Assembly (NCBI GenBank): GCA_029945375.1
Contig: CM057061.1
Span: 3,348,001-3,412,000 of the forward strand
DNA length: 64,000 bases
Source: Agaricus subrufescens
Lineage: Eukaryota > Basidiomycota > Agaricomycetes > Agaricales > Agaricaceae
Reading direction: 5' to 3'
Positions within the stretch are counted from its first letter, which is position 1; each line of letters opens with the position of its first letter. Positions 54,001 to 64,000 of the stretch are shown here, piece by piece. The notes under the pieces are model-generated. The model was not told where the DNA came from. It saw nothing but the letters and a program-made list of their open reading frames with translations, and did no database searches. The position numbers and the translations under genes were made by a program.

Positions 54001-55865
54001 AATGCCTTCTGTGGTATGTAATTTTGTAGCTATTTTTAGTGAATACTCTATGTATTGTGACCTGATACTGTTATATCCTGTTTCCAGAACTTTCTGATCA
54101 TTCCTGATGTTTCCTTTTCCATCTAACACATTCCATTTCCATTTTCAGTATGTTCCATGGAATCCCACTGTCAAGTTTCCTTTTGGTGGGATCCACTCAG
54201 GACTGTTGTCTTTTGGGTTCCTCTAATTGGTAAGTCCACTTCCCAGAACTGGTAGTGGTTGGCCAGTTATGCCATAGTTCCTTTCCGGGACTATGGTTGC
54301 ACTCCTGTGGTTGCTCTACAACCAACACAACATGGGCCGTAATTTTCCAATGGCCAATGCAACTGTATCCAGATTGGTACTCATTCCTATTGCAATGCAA
54401 TTGTTATATCTCTATTCCGATTCCTATTTCTATTATCCAGAACTATTCCTTTTCCATACTTTACTCCTGTATACCTTCATATATAAGTTCCACATTCCTG
54501 TATCTATTCCTCAGTCTGAAATTGACTTAGATTCTATTCCCTCTCGATTCCTATCTTTCCGCTAAGTGTTCCACAACTCATGTTCTATTCTGTTATTGCT
54601 CTCTAGGCATCTGGAACCCGCTGGAGGGCACAGTGCGCCTTTGTGTTGCTGAGGCCAATGCCTATCCCCAAATTGGAACTGCCTAGTTCTGACTCTGCGG
54701 TTGTAGTCTTAACAGATACTGCCATTGGTTAAATATCATTTTCATTTACTGATAGCAGGAAGGACAGCTACACAAGATGTACTTAGACAACCTGATGTAT
54801 GGAGTACAAGAAAGAGTGACAGTGCTGATACTTGGAGGCTTTGATAGTCAAGGATGACTATATCGTGTGGGATGAGCAGACCAAGTAAATTCAATGTCCC
54901 TTTTGAATTCTCCAGACAATGCTGTTAACAGCTACCCTTCTGAGCACCAAGGAACAGCAAAGGTGATGAGAACTGATGGTATAACATAAGTGTGCAATCA
55001 TGATCTCTCCTTTGTTTTATCTCTCTCAACTGCCAAACACAAAAAACTTATGCCTCCACTTCAAATCCTACCAATACTATTTTAGGGTGTGAACAGCTTG
55101 TCAAGATTGCTCATGTATCACTTTGATAAATCAGAGTGACTAGCAAGGACAGGCAAAAAATAGCATTTACTATTGTTATAATTAGTCATGCAAATGCACA
55201 GTATCAATGTCATCATCATGAATCCCAGAGATCTTGGTGTAGGTAGACTTGGGAAGGATTTGAATTTGAGTGTTACCCCCTTCTGTGCTCCATCTCACAT
55301 CTGGATGTTGTTCTTGCACACAATTGTAGTGCTGTCACAAGCATTAGCTAATTGGCTTCTCTTTCTTCCTCTAGGTCATTGAGAGGGGTTCAGTAAGGGA
55401 GTTCATCTGCAAGAAAATCATGCACATACCAATTGTTGTGTCTACATCAGTTCTACTAAGACCATTCTGACACTCATATCAATGATATCAGAACTAACAG
55501 TCACTTAAGCAAGCTGCATGATCAGCTAGAAGGCCTTCCTGCTTGTGTTTTTTTTTTTCGAATTGAAGAAAATTTTTGTTTGCCCTAAACCCAACCAAAT
55601 GGTCTATCATATGAATCGTAGATTTGAGATCATTTCTAGAGATTTAAGACCCTTAATAACAGCACATTTGCTCCCTTCTTGGATTTCATGACTCCACCTG
55701 ATGAGGCTGTGGCTTAGTCAGCAAAGGATTCTTGGGTGCCATCTGAATAATATGCCCATGCTTCTTGATCTGGTACTCCCACCATAGATTGAGAATAAAC
55801 AGCTGTAAACACACCGCCGTCGTCCTTGTCATTGTTCTACGTCTGTTTCTTGATCGTGCTTGTCA
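51040..55865. other. Gene-poor AT-rich stretch; no gene recognised
   Basis: Nearly 4.8 kb without a frame longer than about 95 codons and without domain resemblance. A pyrimidine-rich tract (TTCCTATTTC, TTCCATTTCC type words) spans about 54090-54600. The region precedes decayed retroelements and probably contains older, unrecognisable element remains. Confidence 0.4.
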
Positions 55866-58360
55866 ATGGCTGATCCTCCCAGTATGCTGGGAGGAAAGAG
55901 GTCCTTGTTTTCCCATCAACGGAGGGTGGCAGAGAAGGCTCCTGCCACCGAGCGCTCTCGTTCTAGGTCCTGTTCCGACAGGGCCATATCTCATATGGAG
56001 AGTACTGATCCTTTCGAGGTCAGTACGACTCCTTATTATCACACAGTAGACTCCGATGAGGATGTCTCTGTGCCTACACCCAGAGGCCCAACAGAGGAGA
56101 GGGAGGCAACTCCCCTCGAGTATGCAGACCCCCGGACACCTCGTGGCAGAAGTCTGGGAACTGCCCCACCCACTGAGCCTCCTCGCTCCCTGACTCCTCA
56201 TATGTTGGTTGAGCCTGGAGAACATCCTATCACTCTTTCCCTAGGCTCCTCCAATTTGGAGGAGACCAATTCTGAAGCTGTGATGGCATCACTGGATGAG
56301 TGTCTGAATTTCCTTCAGCACTACTCCAACATCCCACAGGAGCAATTGCCCCCCGCATTCTCCATCCTAGGCAATGAACTAGCCAAGTTCATGGCCCTAG
56401 GACATACCAGGTTGGGGGATCTCCCCACCACCACTCCTACTGGCACTGCCATCACTGTGTTCGGTGCGGCAGGGTCTCTATTTGGGTTGCTGCCCACAAC
56501 TGCTGCACAGCCCCCTCTAGCAAGTCAGATGGACACAGCTCTGGACCCGGGTACAGGCCTGACTGGTCCTGCTGGCCCTGTCCCCCCCAAAGGGAAGAAG
56601 GCCGCCACTAGTGGCAAAGTCATCACTCCCGGGTTTCAGCGTCAGGTGAAGAAAGGTGGTCTGACACCAATCCCCTATGCTACCTATCCTCGTGCCTGTG
56701 GCTCTTATGCCAAGGCCACATCTAAGGCTCTGGTGAAGGCTCCCCTGCCTAAACCAGCCCCCACTCCAGCGAGTGGCTTGGCCGCTCTGGCTCAAGCATT
56801 CCCAGATCTATCTCCCGAGCAGATTGTATCATTAAACAATTGAGCTCGGAACGACTCCCGGAAGAATAGGACCCCTTTGGGCCTTAATTCCACCACCCGT
56901 GGCCCCTCGCAATGCCACATCATACTGAACATCACCAAGGGTTCTACTGTCTTTGATCACACTCAGATAGTCTGGGTGTTGAATCAACACCTCTCTGGTG
57001 CAAAAGCTTGCTTTCGCATCGAGTCCATCTCTAGGGCTTATGGCGGTTGGCAGATCACATGCACCAACGTCCCTAACTTTAACAACATAGACCTTGTTCG
57101 TAAAGGTCTAGAGTCCCGGTTTTTCAACGAGAGTGTGAAGTTCACATGCTCTCCCCCTTCGTCAAAATCTTATGTCAAGATTCTCAATGTGCCTAGATTC
57201 AAGAGTGACAAATCTCCAGTCACTCCTGAGGATATTCACAAGGCGCTTGTCTGGTCAAGAACGGCACAAGTGGTGACACTGCCACTTGCTATTTTGAATT
57301 ATGGGACTCCCAAATGGGTCACTGGCTCAAAGCTGTAGCCAGTAGGACCATTATGTTTCTTGGGGGGCAACTAAGGGTGTCGTCCGCCAAGGCTAATCCC
57401 AGGAGACCCCTCTGCACCAGATGCTGGGCATGGGGTCACCCTGCTATTTCCTGTCACGCCAGGGCTCTCAGATGTGACAGATGTCCCGGTACTCACTTTG
57501 CAGCTCACCATCGTGAAATGAGCTACTGCTGCCAGGCCAAGCCTAAACTTGTGCCGCCCCAACTGGCTACCCCTGCAGGTCAGCCTTGCCCACACAAGCT
57601 GTGGTGCCCCAATTGTAAAGGGGAACACATGGCTTCATCAAGAAGTTGCCTGTTCTGGGCCCATCACTTTGACGAGCAGTGGATCCGGAACCATTATTCA
57701 CAGGTCCGTTCTTTGAAACGTGGCCTACCTCCCACCACTAATTCCTTCTCTCATGCCTAGGCAACCTAGGGGTGTGATAGGAGATCTGTGATTGCTTTCC
57801 CAAAATGTGAACTGTAATAGTTTACATTTGGAATATATGCTTGAAACGTTGAGACCCAAGTTTGACGTTTTATTTGTTCAGGAACCTCCGAGGAAACTCC
57901 TCTGACACACAGTCTCATCATCTACTAAGGAAGGTGAACTGGTCTGGGGTGCACCCAAAGATCCTGATTGGCTCATGATTGCTAATGTTGCCAATCCCAA
58001 ACGAGAGCCTCAAGTGTTGACTTACGTCCACAAGAGACTCTCTAAGCTATGGCCCACCCTTTGCACTGATTTGGTGGATCATCCTGACCTGCAGCTTATC
58101 ACCCTGTTTCAGAGTGAAAGCTCAGTAAATATCCTGAACGTTTATAATGACTCTCAGGACTCCGCCCTATTCTTCTTGAGAGGAATAGATGATCTTTGAC
58201 TTGGAGTCACCCACATAGCCACTGGGGACTTCAATTGTCATTCTTCCCAGTGGGATCCCGAGTGTGGGACCCACTCAAATATTGCTGAGTCCTTAGTGGA
58301 CTGTATGTCATCCATGGGACTCACTTGGTGTCAGCCGAGTAACCACAGAATTACCCACCG
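55866..58360 (+). pseudogene. Decayed, 3'-truncated LINE (non-LTR retrotransposon): gag-like ORF plus APE endonuclease
   Basis: A Ser/Pro-rich frame starts MADPPSMLGGKRS at 55866 and runs in one frame to a TGA at 56841, then on through LGLNSTTRGPSQ to 57338. A frameshift near 57314-57338 leads to a segment with CCHC knuckles: CTRCWAWGHPAISC (CX2CX4HX4C), then CDRC and CPNC. Next comes an endonuclease of the APE type: SQNVNCN (57798), VQEPP (57880) and TGDFNCHSSQWDP (58225), which correspond to the N, E and D-x-N catalytic positions. It is broken by TGA at 57903 and 58197. Homology stops near 58352, before any reverse transcriptase. The order fits Tad/I-like LINEs. It is dead and truncated. 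Confidence 0.8.
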
Positions 58361-60155
58361 GTGTTACGGCCCCAGCCATTTTACGCATGAAAATATACGT
58401 TTAATGCGGTTAGGTGTACGTATTAAGTTTGAGAATGAACAATCGATCACCCAGTTAGAGATAATCTCAGTCGAGGACATGTGTGAAGAGAGGTTGACCT
58501 AGGGGACAGTCGAGATTGCATCTGCGATTCCTAACAGGAAAACTGTACTGCTAGGGGAAATATAATCGTGTTCGAGGACTTTAAAATGGAAGTCTTGAGG
58601 CTGAGTCTAGGGAGACTTTATTGGGAATTATCATCAAGACTGGCTATGGGATGGCTCAAGGACTTAGCGGAATGCAGTTCCTTCAGCGGACCTTATGCTA
58701 AACCGAATCTATAACTACTACCTGCCTAATAAGGAAAGGGCTAGGAAGTAGATGACTTACACATGTCGAGACTGAATTAACCTGAAGCGAGACTGTTGGA
58801 ATTGTCGGTCGAGACTCTGGATCAGGCAGTAATAGTGATAATCTCGAAGCAACTAAAGGCAAGATAGAAGCATAGTCTAATCGAGGACATCTTATCGACG
58901 GGATAATCAGTGCAGGATGCACCTCGAGAGTTTCTAGGCTAGGGTTTAGGGTTGGAAGCTCATTAGCCAATGAGGAGCGGGAGATTAGACAAGTGCAATG
59001 TTCAGTCGAGGAGACTGAATAGTTGAGACTGTTGATTGGTGGAGAAAGATGAGTCAAGGAGACTATACCCATTCAGTGCTGGATACGGACTTGGTTATCT
59101 GTTTCATATTTGTTTATTTTGTCTCAGTTTTTTATTGTGTATCGTATATAGTCACCAGTTGAGGACAAGGTTCGGGATCGAATCTTTGCCCAAGCGCTGT
59201 GCGAGTGAAATCAAGTTTGGTTAAACTTCACAGTGTTCTAAGCATTTCTTAAAGTTCTTTCTCAACTCGGAAGGACTTGTGTTCTGCTCGAGAGAGTATC
59301 TTCACTGGTCTAATAGGATCGCGATAGCATTCGGTGCTAGCTCGACTTGTCTTGCAGTCTGTCTCAAAGCACGAAGGCAGGTCAAGGCTCTCCGAGTTTG
59401 TTGAGGCATCACTAGGGCGGACTCGCTACCCCTCCTAGATAGGTGTCTAACCCATTCTATTGAGGACAGTCGTCGTGAGCTTAGCCACTTGTCGCGAAGG
59501 TTCTAATCAAAACGGCATAGGTCTGGAAGAGGTCTCTATTCAGTCGAGACTTGTTTCACATTTCTATTCTACCCCTATTTTCATTTAATACTTAATTGAG
59601 ACTCTTACTTTCACTTTCTTTCTGATTTATTCTCCCCATGAACCACACTCGAGACTCGGTGTAATTCAAAGGGTTGCATTTGCATTCGATTTTATATTTT
59701 TTATTTTATTTTCCACATTCACACCAATCTAGTCTCTTCAATGATCACTGTTGAGTAGACATAAAGACGCTGTATAGTTCAGTCAGGTGATGTATGAAAT
59801 CTGTCATGTGATCAAGTAGATTACTTGTCACTTCTTCCGTACATACGCTTTCAGTTGTTCCCTCATAGCTGAAAGCGTATGTATTCCATTTCATCTTGAC
59901 ATTCGTCTATTAACATTGTTTTTCTGTAGTAACGTATCTACGTCTACTACAGGTGATATCACAATACAGTTGTTCCCTCATAGCTGAAAGCTAACGTATC
60001 TACGTCTACTACAGTCAACAGGTTATGGGCCCCGCCATAAACCGACTGTAGGATACGTTAGATTTCAAACAGCTCACGAGTTATCAATTATCAGGATTAA
60101 TTGCAACGCATATATCCACTTGAATCAAATTAATTCAACCGCATATAACCATAGA
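58361..60155. other. Non-coding, LTR-like and leader sequence before the copia polyprotein
   Basis: At about 58361 the LINE sequence changes abruptly to TGTTACGGCCCCAGCC, which resembles the start of a fungal LTR. The following 1.2 kb has recurrent GTCGAGAC/GAGGAC words and no coding frame. A second possible LTR start, TGTTGAGTAGAC, lies at about 59749, closer to the copia gene. The partner LTR lies outside the window, so the boundaries cannot be set. Confidence 0.4.
59841..59882. repeat. Perfect 14-bp stem, 14-nt loop hairpin in the copia leader/LTR region
   Basis: ACATACGCTTTCAG and CTGAAAGCGTATGT are exact inverse complements separated by TTGTTCCCTCATAG. The loop and inner stem (CAGTTGTTCCCTCATAGCTG) recur at 59967-59986 without the outer stem, followed by a 23-bp direct repeat (59930-59952 and 59992-60014, beginning TAACGTATCTACG). 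Confidence 0.85.
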
Positions 60156-63100
60156 ATGATGCCTGGACGACGACTACGAAGCCATCTGCAACGTTTCAAT
60201 AACAACCCCTCATCAGTATCACAAGGACAGAACCCTCCAGATGGTAACCGTGTTTTATTTTCAAATTCGCAACAAAATTTTCCTTCTTTGAATCCTTCCA
60301 TTTCACATTCGTCTTCATTAAACAGTAATCCCTCTTCTGGTAGTATAGATATTCACTTTCCTCCGATCCAACATTTTGCGCATTTATCCAATCATTCTTC
60401 AGCGCCCGAAGGTCCTGCCTTTGTTCCCCCCTTTTCTTCACATCCCGCACTGCCAACAATTCACGAGCAGTCGCCCCAGTCTCCCTTCATGCAATCAGAA
60501 AATACTAGTCTTACTCCCTCACCAATTTTGGGGAATAGACCTTCGGGCACACCTTCTTTACCTTCACCTTTTGTTTCTAATTATCCAGTTCCACCAATTC
60601 CTCATCCCCCGGCACCATCATTTCATCCACCTTTGCATCATAATTCTTATTCGGTACAAAACCCATATTCACATCCACCTTATCCTCCCAATAATTTTGT
60701 TTTGAATTATAATCACCCTCCCTACTTTCAAAATCAGGCACCACCTCAGCCTTACTTCTTTCCCCCTTATTCTTACTCTCATCCAATCAATTTTTCTTCG
60801 TATCCGATACAAAATATACCATATAGTCAACAGCCACCACCTGCTATTCCGCCACCACCTTCTTTTCTGCCACCTCCAATTTCTTCTTCTGCGGCTCCAG
60901 TGTCAGCTGTTGGACACATACCAAATAATATTTCTGTTTCTTCTTCAACTATTTCTTCTTCTTCTTCTCGTACCATTCCTTCTCTTTCAAACTTAGACCA
61001 TCTGGAGGGATCATCCAATTTCGATGCTTGGGACGATGGTGTCAGAACATTACTCGATGGCCTTGGCTATCTGGACCATATTTACGATCCCGCCTTTGAT
61101 CCACCAAACCAGATTTATTCCATGTCACTCTGCCCTACACTATCGGCTTCCCCTACGAATAATGAACTAGATGCTGCTCGGACTTGGCAGTCTATTGATA
61201 GCATAGTTCAACACGTTCTCTTGGGCAGACTCACCAAGGAAGTGTCTGGATCTATCTCAACGGTTAGACGTGGGGGGAATGCGAGGGAGATATATCAAGC
61301 CTTATGGCTTCAACACTCCAATCGCGATTGGATTGGAGGACGCGCTGTATGGGAAGACCTTATTCATTTGAAGCCTGGTTCAGATATCAAAGGGTACTGC
61401 AAACGATGGCTCACCGATTTCAGTCGCGTTTGTGCTTCCCAGTATCGAATTGATACTGTCCATGCTCTCAATACTTTCTTCCGCCCACTTCCCTCCTTCG
61501 GCATAATTGCATCAATCAAGACGGATCCGTATGACCAAGTTGCAGTGAATCCCAATTTACAAATCGTCTTCGTGTTCAGCACTATCCGATGTCTACTTGA
61601 TCAATCAATACTTCATAATTTCCGTTTGAAAGACAATACCTCATCCTTAAAAATGTCATCTCGCAATCGTGATCGCATTCCAGCTCCTACCCCTTCTACC
61701 TCGAAACCTAATGTTCCCAATCCTCCTGGCACACGTCGTGATCCAAATTTTAAACCACGCTCTCAAGCACATCTTGCCGCTCAGCCTGAGGATCCCATTG
61801 AGGTTGTTGATGATATCATTTTGGACAATGGGGGTGGAGACGATGAGGACGAATTGTATACTGCAAATGTTGTATTCCCGTCCTCCATTAATGCCAATTT
61901 TTCTTCTTCTTTCTACCCACCCGTTGTGATGAATTGCAAGGATCATGACGATAACCTGGTAATGTTAGAAGATGAAAAATTTATTGGAACATTCGAAGCA
62001 CTTTTAGACTCAGGATCGACTCACCACATATTTAATAATATGGATCTCTTCTCGACTTTTGATGATTCATTTTCCATTCCTGTGTCTACCGCCAACAACT
62101 CTCCATTATCAATACTTGGTCGTGGAACAGTTTGCCTTTGCTTCGACTCACCCAATGGACCACTTCGTGTTCAACTACGTGGCTGCCTCTTTGCACCCAC
62201 AGTTCCAGTCAACCTGCTATCTATTGGTCGTCTTGTTTCCTCGGGTGTAACTTGTTCCTTTCATTCCCCGGGTGTCACTGCCCTCTCGCTTGTTCGTACT
62301 GATGGTGTTGTTCTTGACCTGCCTGTCACTTCATATGACAATCTTTCTTGGTTGCGCTGTCGCTTCATCAATACTCTCCGACGAGTTTCATCTGATGATA
62401 TGTCCATGCTCACCTCGGTCACATTGACACCCGATCTCTGGCATCAACGCTTTGGCCATCTAGGCTTAGATGCTACTCGTTCAGCACTCACAAAGAACTA
62501 TGTTGAAGGTGTTACCTTCAATGGTAACTTTAGCCGCAACATTTGTCCTTCCTGCATGATTGGGAAAGGTGCCCAACAATGCCATCCTTCTCGTGGTGGT
62601 CGCTCGGATGCCATTGGAGGGTTACTTCATATTGATGTCTGTGGCCCTTGGCCAGTCAAAACCCCTTCGAAGGCCCGATATGCGTTCTCCATATTGGATG
62701 ATTTTTCCAATTTTGGTTTCACGTATCTCCTCTCTTCTCGAGCGGATGTTTTTGATTCGTTTATGCTGACCGAAGCATTCCTACGGAAGCAGTGCTCTGC
62801 CTCTGTCCTTTCTGTTTGTCTTGATGGTGCCAAGGAGCTAGTCGCGGGTAAGCTCGGGGATCATCTGCGATTGACAGGTGTTCTTGCTCAAGTGACTGCT
62901 CCCTATGCCCATTATCAGAATGGGAAAGCTGAACGATTCATACGCACCCTTGAAGACGGATGTCAGACACTCTTAGCTGCTTCGGGTTTACCTGATCAGT
63001 TTTGGGGTGATGCTGTCCTCACAGTGCAATACCTCCGTAACCGTTTACCCACTTCTACATTACCCTCTGGTATTACGCCCTTTCAACGTGTTTTTGGTCA

Positions 63101-63299
63101 AAAACCTAATCTGTCTCATCTCCGTGTATGGGGGTGTCTATGTTACCCTATCATACCCCCAGAGAAACGTACAAAAGCTGGACCTCGACGTTATGAAGCG
63201 ATTTTTGTTGGGTATGAAGAAGGTCGAGTTGGTTGGCGTGTACACTCCACGTCTGGTGCATATTCGTTTTCCGCTGATGTCGTATTTGATGAGACTTGA
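60156..63299 (+). CDS. Copia gag-protease-integrase polyprotein
   Basis: The ATG at 60156 (MMPGRRLRSHL) is the first in a frame open from about 60120; 1,047 aa to the TGA. The N-terminus (to about 280) is Pro/Ser/Asn-rich. A copia gag core follows (LEGSSNFDAWDDGVRTLLDG near residue 284). The aspartic protease site is LDSGSTHHIF near residue 617. The pre-integrase zinc region has WHQRFGHLG ... CPSC. The integrase has its D, D and E in HIDVCGPW, CLDGAKE and NGKAERFIRTLED, and the C-terminal GAEV-like region is FVGYEEGRVGWRV. No zinc knuckle was seen between gag and protease. The stop falls just after SADVVFDET, where copia polyproteins normally continue. Confidence 0.88.
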   Translation: MMPGRRLRSHLQRFNNNPSSVSQGQNPPDGNRVLFSNSQQNFPSLNPSISHSSSLNSNPSSGSIDIHFPPIQHFAHLSNHSSAPEGPAFVPPFSSHPALPTIHEQSPQSPFMQSENTSLTPSPILGNRPSGTPSLPSPFVSNYPVPPIPHPPAPSFHPPLHHNSYSVQNPYSHPPYPPNNFVLNYNHPPYFQNQAPPQPYFFPPYSYSHPINFSSYPIQNIPYSQQPPPAIPPPPSFLPPPISSSAAPVSAVGHIPNNISVSSSTISSSSSRTIPSLSNLDHLEGSSNFDAWDDGVRTLLDGLGYLDHIYDPAFDPPNQIYSMSLCPTLSASPTNNELDAARTWQSIDSIVQHVLLGRLTKEVSGSISTVRRGGNAREIYQALWLQHSNRDWIGGRAVWEDLIHLKPGSDIKGYCKRWLTDFSRVCASQYRIDTVHALNTFFRPLPSFGIIASIKTDPYDQVAVNPNLQIVFVFSTIRCLLDQSILHNFRLKDNTSSLKMSSRNRDRIPAPTPSTSKPNVPNPPGTRRDPNFKPRSQAHLAAQPEDPIEVVDDIILDNGGGDDEDELYTANVVFPSSINANFSSSFYPPVVMNCKDHDDNLVMLEDEKFIGTFEALLDSGSTHHIFNNMDLFSTFDDSFSIPVSTANNSPLSILGRGTVCLCFDSPNGPLRVQLRGCLFAPTVPVNLLSIGRLVSSGVTCSFHSPGVTALSLVRTDGVVLDLPVTSYDNLSWLRCRFINTLRRVSSDDMSMLTSVTLTPDLWHQRFGHLGLDATRSALTKNYVEGVTFNGNFSRNICPSCMIGKGAQQCHPSRGGRSDAIGGLLHIDVCGPWPVKTPSKARYAFSILDDFSNFGFTYLLSSRADVFDSFMLTEAFLRKQCSASVLSVCLDGAKELVAGKLGDHLRLTGVLAQVTAPYAHYQNGKAERFIRTLEDGCQTLLAASGLPDQFWGDAVLTVQYLRNRLPTSTLPSGITPFQRVFGQKPNLSHLRVWGCLCYPIIPPEKRTKAGPRRYEAIFVGYEEGRVGWRVHSTSGAYSFSADVVFDET

Positions 63300-64000
63300 C
63301 CCGGCCGTCTTGGTGCCCTGCGTCCACTAGTTCTTCCAACTTCATTGGATGGGGGTGGAAACGCACGCCGAGTAAAGACGGCTAAAGGAGAGATGTACCT
63401 CAACGAAGTTAAGGAACGCGCCATCAGACGATCAAAACGGAATGTGGGAAATACACCTACTCACTCACCGGACACTGTTAGGGCTCTTGTTGTGTATGGG
63501 GGTACACAAGAGATCATACACGAAGGTTATCTGGCAGAGTTTACTGAGTTTGCTATGGAAAAATGTGAAGATGTGATGACGAATCTTTTACTACCGGACA
63601 CACCTATGGCAATGGTAACAACATCGTTTGGCTATAATAAGGCACCAGAGAGTTACCGGGAGGCACAAAAGCGAAGAGATTGGGATATGTTTAGGAAGGC
63701 GATGGAGAGAGAGCATGAGAGTCTGATGAACATGAAAGCTTGGGATGAGTGTATTTTGCCGAAGGGACGTAAAGCGATTGATGTGAGATGGGTGTTTGCA
63801 TACAAACTTGACGATATGGGAGTTCCGAAAGAAGGAGAGGAAAAAGCTAGGCTGGTTGCAAAGGGGTTTAGTCAACGTCCTGAAGACTATGGTGAAACTT
63901 ACGCTCCTGTGGCAAGAATGGCAAGTATAAGGGTGGTCCTTTCTCTAGCCGCAGTCAACGATCTTGAGCTTTACGGCTGGGACTGTAAAACAGCCTTCCT
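63300..64000 (+). pseudogene. Copia reverse transcriptase portion, same frame after an in-frame TGA, cut by window end
   Basis: The frame continues without interruption after the TGA: PGRLGALRPLVLPTS, then KRRDWDMFRKAMEREHESLM, DVRWVFAYKLDDMG, ARLVAKGFSQRPEDYGETYA and GWDCKTAFL, all standard Ty1/copia RT blocks. The catalytic YVDD box would lie beyond the window. It has no start of its own, so it is expressed only if the TGA is read through or the element is complemented. A CGA to TGA change would explain the stop. Confidence 0.85.

Larger units (their letters stand above)
60156..64000 (+). mobile_element. Ty1/copia LTR retrotransposon, internal region, running off the window
   Basis: Order gag, protease, integrase, reverse transcriptase is that of Ty1/copia. 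The RNase H part and the 3' LTR lie beyond 64000. The coding frame is continuous except for one TGA at 63297-63299. It lies next to a truncated LINE, so this end of the window is an element-rich block. Confidence 0.9.

Noticed and set aside
54255..54565. Two overlapping 90-aa hydrophobic frames
   Set aside because: They derive from a pyrimidine-rich low-complexity tract.
58361..59740. Solo Ty3/gypsy LTR beginning TGTTACGG
   Set aside because: The start looks right, but I found no matching CGTAACA-like end or target duplication, so it is reported only as LTR-like sequence.

Overview
The window reads as nuclear DNA of an agaricomycete (mushroom-forming basidiomycete). The genes are intron-rich, with mostly 45-65 nt GT-AG introns and some microexons. 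The host proteins recognised are fungal: an SRE/URBS1-type GATA factor, OPI1, an MSN2/4-like zinc-finger protein, eL37, a calpain-type protease and a short-chain dehydrogenase. The mobile elements (Mutator-like, Tad/LINE-like, Ty1/copia) are of kinds common in such genomes. All gene models were spliced by hand; most close to an exact multiple of three across all exons.

Layout. 1-2907: no gene. 2908-5578 (+): two-finger iron-responsive GATA repressor. 8223-26693: five tandem, same-strand paralogues (A-E) of a four-transmembrane family I cannot name, plus one N-terminal relic; they share a fixed exon plan (169-nt second exon, 74-nt third exon). Two minus-strand genes, an F-box/LRR-like gene and ribosomal protein eL37, sit between B and C. 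27314-32814 (-): OPI1-family regulator directly downstream of an MSN2/4-like gene. 33405-34163: a MITE-like element with 21-22 bp terminal inverted repeats and a 9-bp target duplication, in the divergent promoter shared with the SDR gene at 34649-35602.

35674-48227: a minus-strand calpain gene split by a 9,756-bp Mutator-like element (36130-45885). The element has 36-bp terminal inverted repeats (32 identical) and an exact 9-bp target duplication. Removing the element and one duplication copy leaves the calpain frame intact (601 + 149 codons). The element carries a 1,144-aa transposase with a WRKY-GCM1-like zinc finger, a 909-aa companion protein of unknown function, possibly a third small gene, and several CpG-rich arrays built on CCGCG/GTCCGCG words. 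This two-gene element is the best candidate here for an undescribed system; the four-TM array is second.

48228-55865 is mostly gene-poor, with one unrecognised reading frame. 55866-58360 is a decayed LINE (CCHC knuckles plus APE-type endonuclease). 58361-60155 is non-coding, LTR-like/leader sequence with a strong hairpin. A Ty1/copia polyprotein runs from 60156 to the window end, interrupted by one in-frame TGA between integrase and reverse transcriptase.
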